Part shown: in pieces, positions 58,897-64,000 of the stretch
How positions within the stretch are numbered: the stretch's first letter is position 1
How the letters are laid out: each line of letters opens with the position of its first letter
Assembly: GCA_963697705.1 (NCBI GenBank)
Contig: CAVOPA010000017.1
Coordinates: 1,674,001 to 1,738,000, forward strand
Source of the DNA: CAVUCH01 sp963697705
Lineage (GTDB): Bacteria; Acidobacteriota; Vicinamibacteria; Vicinamibacterales; JAENWD01
Direction: 5' to 3'
Length of the DNA: 64,000 nucleotides
Program-made: the position numbers and the translations under genes
The notes under the pieces: generated by a model
What the model was told of the DNA's origin: nothing
Seen by the model: only the letters and a program-made list of their open reading frames with translations
The model's database searches: none

Positions 58897-59050
58897 GACT
58901 GCTCCTGATTGCGGAGCAGTCTACCTTCAGACTGTCGACGGACCGGGGAAGCTTACGGACCGAGCACACTGATTTGTCTGCGCGCCGTTTCGCATCGGTC
59001 ACGATGGGTTGGAATGAGTCATGAAGCGATCACGAACTCGGAATGTGCAC

Positions 59051-59926
59051 TTAATGGTTCGATTGATTAGAAGCTCTTTCTAGTTGGCGGTTTATGAAAT
59101 CCTTCAGGCTCTCTGGTGAGAATGCTCGCCCTACAAACCCATCGACTGGATATCCTTGATAATATGAATACACCGAAGGAACTCCACGAATATTTAAATC
59201 CTTGGGCACTGACGGATTCTCGTCAACATTGAGTGTCACGAGCCTTAGTGGCTCCTCCGCATTGCGCACGGTCTTCTCAAGTGCCGGCCGAAAACGCGCA
59301 CACACGCCGCACCAGGGTGCCCAAAAGAGAACGATCACAGGAAGCGAATGCGAGGCATGCACTACGTCAACCTCGAACTCGGCGTCGGATGTGGCCGCTA
59401 CACGGAGATCCAAATCTGCTGAGGCTTCGCCGCTTGCAAATCCATGTGGCGTGTCGAGTGTCGGTTGGAAGCGCAGTCCGACAAGTAGCCGCTCAACATC
59501 TGCTTTGAAAGAAGGTCGTTTTATCTCGATGCCATTACGAAGAGAAAGTTGCTTGAGATCATCCGGCAGTTGCGCTTGGCGAGGCGGTGGAGTTCCGTCC
59601 AGCAATACTGGTACAACCTTCACACCGCGTTCCAGGGCTGAAGCGATCTCGATTCGGACCAGATCGTCAGGATTGTCCAGACGCCGTGTGCCTGTGTCCG
59701 GGTCTCGGACGTTTAGCCAGTCACGCCCAATTAAAGCAAGTAATACGTCACATTTAGCGAGGACTCCATGAATGTATTCTTTGAAGTTCACGCCGAACGG
59801 TATGTGGTCAACATCGATGAACACGTCTTCATCAGGATTACCCACTCGGTTCCTGATGGCTGTGTAAATCTCGTTAGCGGGCCACTCGCTATCCTCACGT
59901 CGGTAACTGATGAAGATCTTTGCCAT
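59051..59926 (-). CDS. TIR-thioredoxin fusion protein
   Basis: 291 residues. Residues 1-150 are a bacterial TIR domain: FISYRRED at 5-12, DVFIDVDHIPFGVNFKEYIH, LIGRDWL and the segment RIEIASALERGVKVVPVLLD with E93 at the position of the NADase catalytic Glu. A short linker leads to a thioredoxin domain (about 180-285) with the complete redox motif W-C-G-V-C at 205-209 in PVIVLFWAPWCGVCARFRPA and a cis-Pro at 250 (RGVPSV). Both active sites look intact. There is no signal peptide, so it is cytoplasmic. An NAD-depleting or NAD-signalling effector sensing redox state is an inference; this fusion is rare to my knowledge. Confidence 0.9.
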   Translation of the reverse strand: MAKIFISYRREDSEWPANEIYTAIRNRVGNPDEDVFIDVDHIPFGVNFKEYIHGVLAKCDVLLALIGRDWLNVRDPDTGTRRLDNPDDLVRIEIASALERGVKVVPVLLDGTPPPRQAQLPDDLKQLSLRNGIEIKRPSFKADVERLLVGLRFQPTLDTPHGFASGEASADLDLRVAATSDAEFEVDVVHASHSLPVIVLFWAPWCGVCARFRPALEKTVRNAEEPLRLVTLNVDENPSVPKDLNIRGVPSVYSYYQGYPVDGFVGRAFSPESLKDFINRQLERASNQSNH

Positions 59927-59977
59927 CTGCTGTTTGTAGCCGAGATATTCGAGTTGAGCTCAAGCGACGGCGTGGGG

Positions 59978-60328
59978 ACTTCGATCGCAATCCGGAGCGC
60001 CTCGTTTAGCGGCATCCGCTGGCGTGGAATCAGCGCATCCAGGCTCTTGCCCCGCACGTACTCCATAACGATGAAGTCGTTCTCGTCGGCCGACTCGATC
60101 TCGTAAATTGTGATGATGTGCGGGTGATTGAACGCGGAGGCCCTGCGCTTCCTGCACGAAGTGCCGGCGGCGATCTGCGTCCGCCAACCGGTCAGCAGGC
60201 TGTAGCTTGGTGGCCACTTCACGACCCAGGCGCGTGTCGCGCACCCGATACACCTCACCCATGCCCCGGCGCCGAGTGGGCCTAGGATCTCGTACGGAGC
60301 AAGACGCGCGCCCGCCTGCGAAGGCCAT
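59978..60328 (-). pseudogene. Truncated Ser/Thr protein kinase (N lobe only)
   Basis: Minus-strand pieces in three frames give APYEILGPLGAG, GMGEVYRVRDTRLGREVATK, and FNHPHIITIYEIESADENDF, then VMEYVRGKSLDALI: glycine loop, VAxK lysine, hinge and start of the C lobe. Homology ends at LRIAIEV, just upstream of the TIR gene. The HRD and DFG motifs are absent. One change is +1 and one is -1 (a G-run deletion). The truncation point next to a new gene suggests a recombination joint. Confidence 0.8.
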
Positions 60329-60414
60329 GTGTGTGGACCGGATTATACGCGCCCAGGTGGGTAATTCCGCTGAGCTCCCGCCACGTTCGGGGAACGCCCT
60401 CGGTAGCGAGCGCG

Positions 60415-61038
60415 ATGATTCGGCTGTCAAGGCTCCGCGACCCTCTCAAGAGGTATATTCCCGCTGCCCGCCAGCGGATTGAGGATGTCTCGGGAGAGCG
60501 GGCACGGACGGACCAGGACACCAAGGGCAAGCACGCGGCGATCACGTCCGCGGTGACCGAAGTCGACAAGGTCCTGCCAGCCCCGCGCGTTGAAGACGTC
60601 CCCGAGTCACAGCGCGAACAGGCGCTGAACCAACTCGCAGATGACCTAGGCATTACGCAGGAGGACAGTCGGCAAAAGTTCGTGAAGGAAAAGCGGGACC
60701 TTCCCGTGGTCCTCGAGTCTGTGAACTTTCCTGGCACAAACTTCATCGATCTACGCCATCTCGGACACCAGGTGATCATCCGATTGAACACGAGGCATCG
60801 CTTCTACCGAGAACTGTGGGAGCCGATTTCAGAAGCGGCTCAAGGCAAAAACCCGCTCTCTGCCGACGACGCGGCGAGACTGGCCAGACGCACGCTGGAA
60901 GCGTTGTCGCTCCTGATTGTGGCGTACGCGAAAGCGGAGACTATGCACACTGATCCGCACTCGCACTACGACGACCTGCGCAACTACTGGGGACACTTCC
61001 TCGACACGCTGCTGGGGAAAGTCAAGAACGTCGTCTAG
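60415..61038 (+). CDS. C-terminal fragment, possibly of a GHKL/Hsp90-like ATPase
   Basis: About 207 residues from an ATG at 60415; the first 25 look non-native and overlap the kinase remnant in antisense. The rest is acidic and helical: AAITSAVTEVDKVLPAPRVE, HRFYRELWEPISEAAQGKNP, DDAARLARRTLEALSLLIVA. The tail resembles the C-terminal part of Hsp90-like ATPases found in defence islands, but no ATP-binding motif is present, so the N-terminal domain is missing. It reads into the nucleotidyltransferase gene (22-nt gap). Identification is tentative. Confidence 0.5.
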   Translation: MIRLSRLRDPLKRYIPAARQRIEDVSGERARTDQDTKGKHAAITSAVTEVDKVLPAPRVEDVPESQREQALNQLADDLGITQEDSRQKFVKEKRDLPVVLESVNFPGTNFIDLRHLGHQVIIRLNTRHRFYRELWEPISEAAQGKNPLSADDAARLARRTLEALSLLIVAYAKAETMHTDPHSHYDDLRNYWGHFLDTLLGKVKNVV

Positions 61039-61044
61039 TCAACC

Positions 61045-61075
61045 CCCGGAGCGGACCCGAGTGGCCCGCTCCGGG
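61045..61075 (+). promoter_or_regulatory. Strong hairpin at the nucleotidyltransferase start
   Basis: CCCGGAGCGG at 61045-61054 pairs perfectly with CCGCTCCGGG at 61066-61075 over an 11-nt loop containing the GTG at 61061. The GGAG ribosome-site candidate is within the stem, so it may restrict translation or attenuate transcription of the two downstream genes. Confidence 0.5.
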
Positions 61076-61850
61076 ATCCTGTCGATTCGCCTGGTTTCCA
61101 GTGATCTGCGTCGAACGTGGGACGGCCGGAAGGACGCTTTCGAGCCGGCGGCCGGATTCGCCGGCGATCCAGGCCGCGAACGCGGTCGCGCCGACGCTCA
61201 ACAGCTGGGCCGGAGACCTGCTCGTGGAGCTTCTGGCCTCCGGTTCGTACGCGAAGCGCACCGCCATCGCCGGCGGAACTGACATCGACATCTTCATCTC
61301 CCTGAAGCCGAGTGCCCCGACGTTGCAGGAGCTTTACAAGAGTCTCGCCCAGCTCGCGAAGGAACAGGGCTGGAACCCGCGAGCGCAGAACGTCTCGATC
61401 GGGATCGCGTACAGCGGTATGAAGATCGACCTCGTTCCCGGCCGGCAGCAGCAGGGGTACAGGAACTACCACTCCCTCTGGCGACGCAAGGCCGCAACCT
61501 GGACGCAAACGAATATTGCTCTGCATATCGATCGCGTGCGGAACTCCGGGCGAACCGACGAGATCCGCGCGCTGAAGATCTGGCGGCGGAATCACAATCT
61601 CGATTTCCCGTCGTTTTACCTCGAGCTCGCCGTCCTCGATGCGCTCTCTGGATGCGGGTCCAACCTCGCGAACAACGTGCAGCGCGTCCTGAACTACATC
61701 GCCGAGAATCTGGAGACGGTTGTCGTCGAGGACCCGGCGAACACGAACAACTGCATTTCGGACGACCTGACGCAGGCCGAGAAGAAGGCGATCGCCGCGC
61801 GGGCCACGGCGTCGTACAACGCGCGGACGTGGGGAGAGATTCTGTGGTAG
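61061..61850 (+). CDS. CD-NTase-like nucleotidyltransferase (possible one frameshift)
   Basis: About 262 residues if translation starts at GTG 61061 and a +1 change near 61145 is removed (263 codons); otherwise 249 residues from GTG 61101. The pol-beta-type nucleotidyltransferase motif is clear: ASGSYAKRTAIAGGTDIDIF, with G48-S49 and D61/D63 (numbering from 61101), and third acid D110 in GMKIDLVPG. This fits CBASS oligonucleotide cyclases or related minimal nucleotidyltransferases (OAS/CD-NTase-like). A helical C-terminal half (RALKIWRRNHNLDFPSFYLE) is also typical. It probably makes a nucleotide second messenger or transfers a nucleotide onto a target; the product is unknown. Confidence 0.82.
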
Positions 61851-62575
61851 ACAGGAACCGGCTGCATGACCTATACGGTGCGCTGCAGGGGGAGCTCGCC
61901 GGTAAGCTGGACTCATTGCGGAAGGCGAATGTGAACGCCGAGGCAAAGGGCGACGCGTCCGAAAGTGTCTGGAACGATCTCCTACAGGGGCACGTCCCGC
62001 ATCGTTACCAGGTGAGCAAGGGCTTCGTGATCGATGCGGACGGGGCGGAGAGCCACTTCATCGACGTGATCATCTACGACCGCCAGTACACGCCGTGCAT
62101 CTTCAACCGCGAGGGCAACATGTACATCCCCGCGGAGAGCGTGTACGCGGTGCTGGAGGCGAAGCAGGATCTGGACAAGGAGCACGTCGAGTACGCGGCC
62201 AAGAAGGCAGCTTCCGTCCGGAAGCTCCGTCGCACCAGCGCGGAAATCAAGCACGCCGGCGGCAAGCACAGTGCGATCACGCCAGGGCCGATCTTGGCAG
62301 GCATCCTGACATACCAGAGCTCGTGGAAGGATTCGTTCGGAAAACCGCTGTACGACGTGTTGGACGCCGCGCCGGTGAACGAACGGTTGGACCTCGGTAT
62401 CGCCGTCGCACAGGGCGCCTTCGAAGTGGACTACGGTCTTTCGGGCACGCAGATCACCGCGTATCGCGGCGAACTCGGGCTAGCAGCATTTCTAATGCGG
62501 CTGCTCGGCCGGCTGCAGGGAGTCGGGACCGTGCCCGCAATCGACTACAACGAGTACTCGAAGATCTTGAAATGA
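61844..62575 (+). CDS. DUF6602-like protein with PD-(D/E)XK-type residues
   Basis: 243 residues from a GTG at 61844, overlapping the nucleotidyltransferase stop by 7 nt, with GGAGA 7 nt upstream. FVIDADGAESHFIDVIIYD has D74, and YAVLEAKQDL has E105-x-K107: the spacing of a restriction-endonuclease-like PD-(D/E)XK core. HVPHRYQVSKGFVID and LGIAVAQGAFEVDY look family-specific. I match it to DUF6602 from memory. A nuclease effector controlled by the upstream nucleotidyltransferase is the simplest model, but the residues alone do not prove activity. Confidence 0.75.
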   Translation: MVDRNRLHDLYGALQGELAGKLDSLRKANVNAEAKGDASESVWNDLLQGHVPHRYQVSKGFVIDADGAESHFIDVIIYDRQYTPCIFNREGNMYIPAESVYAVLEAKQDLDKEHVEYAAKKAASVRKLRRTSAEIKHAGGKHSAITPGPILAGILTYQSSWKDSFGKPLYDVLDAAPVNERLDLGIAVAQGAFEVDYGLSGTQITAYRGELGLAAFLMRLLGRLQGVGTVPAIDYNEYSKILK

Positions 62576-62670
62576 GCCGGCGACGATCTCGAGGCGACGA
62601 CTGGGAGAGGGCACCAGGTGAGCCGCATAGATGAGGCTTGAGGTAGGAAGTCGAGAAGGGTTGCGTTTCG

Positions 62671-62692
62671 GGTGTCACCCCGGTGTCACCCC
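62671..62692 (+). repeat. Tandem 11-bp repeat next to att site
   Basis: GGTGTCACCCC occurs twice in tandem (62671-62681 and 62682-62692), 14 bp from the right att copy. Such repeats can be integrase arm sites or the tail of a lost integrase gene; nothing here decides. Confidence 0.5.
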
Positions 62693-62705
62693 GGTAGCTG
62701 AAAAG

Positions 62706-62782
62706 TGGTCGGGGCGACTGGATTCGAACCAGCGACCCCCTGCGCCCAAGGCAGGTGCGCTACCAGGCTGCGCTACGCCCCG
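62706..62782 (-). tRNA. tRNA-Pro (anticodon TGG)
   Basis: Full cloverleaf on the minus strand: acceptor CGGGGCG/CGCCCCG, D-arm GCGCAGCCTGGTAGCGC, anticodon arm CCTGC-CTTGGGC-GCAGG with TGG, T-arm GCTGGTTCGAATCCAGT, and encoded CCA. Its 3' end is the right boundary of the island. Confidence 0.95.
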
Positions 62783-63023
62783 ACCCGCCGCCCCAGGTCG
62801 CCCCGGAGCGTCCGTCCATCATACCGCGGCGCACTGTCCGACCCCGCGCCCGGCGGCGCAGCAGATCGCATCGCTGACGAACCGCCGTCCCCCTCGCGCG
62901 TCGCGCCTCCGCTAGACGCTTGACTCCCGCTGAAGACCCACGACGTGGGCAATCCGCCGCGCCATGCACACTCGCAGCCCGCGACACCGCGCAAGAGTTG
63001 GCCCGGCGTTATGATTAGCGCCG

Positions 63024-64000
63024 ATGCGCCCCCCCGCACGCCCGGATCGCGTGGTCAGAGCTGCCGCCAGACTCCTGCTGGCCGGTGGAGTCCTCGTCTC
63101 GGGCTGCACGAGCGGCGAGCCCACACGGCCGCAGCCCCGCCTGTCACCAGTCGCCGCACGACTGTTCCCCGACGAGGCCCGTCTGGCCGCGGCGTCACCG
63201 GAACTGCGCCGCAGGCTCGCCTCGAGCCCGATCGCGCTCTTCCGCTTCGTGAACCAGGCGTGGACGCGCGAGGTGTGCACCGCGTTCGCAGGCGACCTCA
63301 CGGCGATGCCGACCGCACGGCTGCACGGCGACGCGCACGTCGAGCAGTACGCGGTGTCGGCCACGTCCCGCGGGATCGACGACTTCGACGACTCGTCGAC
63401 GGGCCCGGCCGTGGTCGACATGGTTCGATTCCTCGGATCCCTGGAACTGACCGCGCGCGCGCGGGGCTGGCAGGCGTCTCTTCCCGCGATTGGCGACGCC
63501 TTTTTCGACGGGTATCGGCGCGCGCTCCAGGATCGCACCCTACCTGCCGCCCGATCCGGCGGTCGCCACGCGCCTGCGCGCTGCACCGGTGCCGTCGCAG
63601 CAGGAGTTTCTGGCATGGGCCGACTCGCTCGGCAAACCGCTGGAGCCGGAGGATCGGGCGCGGGTCGATGCCGTCTGGACCAAGGTGGAGGCGTACGCGG
63701 CGACGCTCGGACCCGAGTTCACGCCGGCGTTCCTGCGGCTGAAGCGGGTGGGCTGGGCGCGGCTGGGCATCGGCAGCGCGCTCAGGCGGAAGATCGTGCT
63801 CCACATCGAGGGACCCTCCCCGGCGCGGGACGATGACGTGGTGTTGGAGGGGAAGGAGGTGGCGGCGCTCCGCGATCTGCCGTGCCTCAGCGTGCCGGCC
63901 AGCGGGGAAGCGTTCCGCGTCATCGAAGGACTCGGGGAGATCGGCCGCCTCACGCATCGGCTCACGCTCGCCCTGCCGATGCTTGCCGTGGGACGGCCCG
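63024..64000 (+). CDS. DUF2252 lipoprotein (partial, one frameshift)
   Basis: Starts at 63024 with a lipoprotein signal ending in the lipobox LVSGC near residue 29. TARLHGDAHVEQY and IDDFDDSSTGP are hallmark motifs of DUF2252, a kinase-like-fold family. A +1 change near 63540 is followed by YLPPDPAVATRL and the frame runs past the end of the window, so the C terminus is missing. Function unknown; a phosphotransferase fold is suggested but the lipoprotein location is unusual. Confidence 0.82.

Larger units (their letters stand above)
57762..58957 (-). mobile_element. IS3-family insertion sequence
   Basis: 1196 bp bounded by a perfect 13-bp terminal inverted repeat (CGTAAGCTTCCCC at 57762-57774 and its complement at 58945-58957), with imperfect pairing beyond. 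Two overlapping transposase frames occupy the interior. No flanking target duplication is evident. Confidence 0.85.
56787..62732. mobile_element. tRNA-Pro genomic island, defence-like cargo
   Basis: A 5.9-kb segment bounded by a partial and a complete tRNA-Pro 3' end. It contains a toxin-antitoxin remnant, an IS3-family element, a TIR-thioredoxin gene, a truncated kinase, a 5'-truncated gene, a nucleotidyltransferase and a DUF6602-like gene. No integrase or excisionase is visible, so it is probably an immobile remnant or a satellite of a larger element. Confidence 0.78.

Noticed and set aside
57755..58965. Target-site duplication around the IS element
   Set aside because: Flanking bases do not repeat convincingly at either end.

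Overview
The window looks like a high-GC chromosomal segment from an Acidobacteriota bacterium, probably Vicinamibacteria-like. The evidence is an Oar-type TonB-dependent receptor with an N-terminal carboxypeptidase-regulatory domain, a TPR plus CRTAC1/UnbV-type FG-GAP pair, CARDB/Calx-beta surface protein, prolyl oligopeptidase, many small VOC/SnoaL/SRPBCC enzymes, and the codon and base composition. The taxon is an inference; there is no rRNA or marker gene to fix it.

Layout. 0.4-4.0 kb: an exported beta-helix/Ig protein with four exact-period 98-residue C-terminal repeats. 4.5-11.3 kb: TonB receptor, TPR protein and FG-GAP protein on the + strand. 11.7-12.4 kb: a DUF2959 protein. 12.5-29.7 kb: a compact minus-strand operon of six genes, four of them very large (about 616, 1863, 1102, 1130, 683 and 334 codons), that I cannot assign to any known machine. 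30-34 kb: a 1369-residue secreted Calx-beta/CARDB protein. 34.5-46 kb: housekeeping and small-enzyme genes (DinB, sialidase-like repeat protein, DHFR-like, VOC, NTF2-like, an ArsR/SRPBCC operon with a probably leaderless promoter, prolyl oligopeptidase). 46-50 kb: exported small proteins and a DHA2 drug exporter. 50-56.5 kb: a catabolic-looking cluster with a XylR/DmpR-type sigma-54 activator, a convincing -24/-12 promoter with an upstream palindrome, YceI, a GMC oxidoreductase and four SnoaL-like proteins.

56.8-62.8 kb: a 5.9-kb genomic island bounded by an intact tRNA-Pro(TGG) and a 27-bp perfect copy of that tRNA's 3' end. Inside are a disrupted UPF0175/DUF3368 toxin-antitoxin pair with an IS3-family element inserted exactly at the antitoxin start codon, a TIR-thioredoxin fusion, a truncated Ser/Thr kinase, a 5'-truncated gene, a CD-NTase-like nucleotidyltransferase and a DUF6602-like protein with a PD-(D/E)XK-type residue pattern. 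No integrase is visible. This island is the best candidate for an undescribed, defence-like system. The window ends in a DUF2252 lipoprotein that runs off the edge.

Reading frames. At least seventeen genes or gene segments are broken by single-base frame changes, and all but one of the changes are +1 (one extra base), mostly in G/C runs. When the extra bases are removed, each gene length becomes a whole number of codons. I therefore read most of these as insertion-type sequencing errors and give each affected gene one full-length entry rather than fragments; real decay cannot be excluded, especially for the GMC gene (five events) and for genes inside the island.
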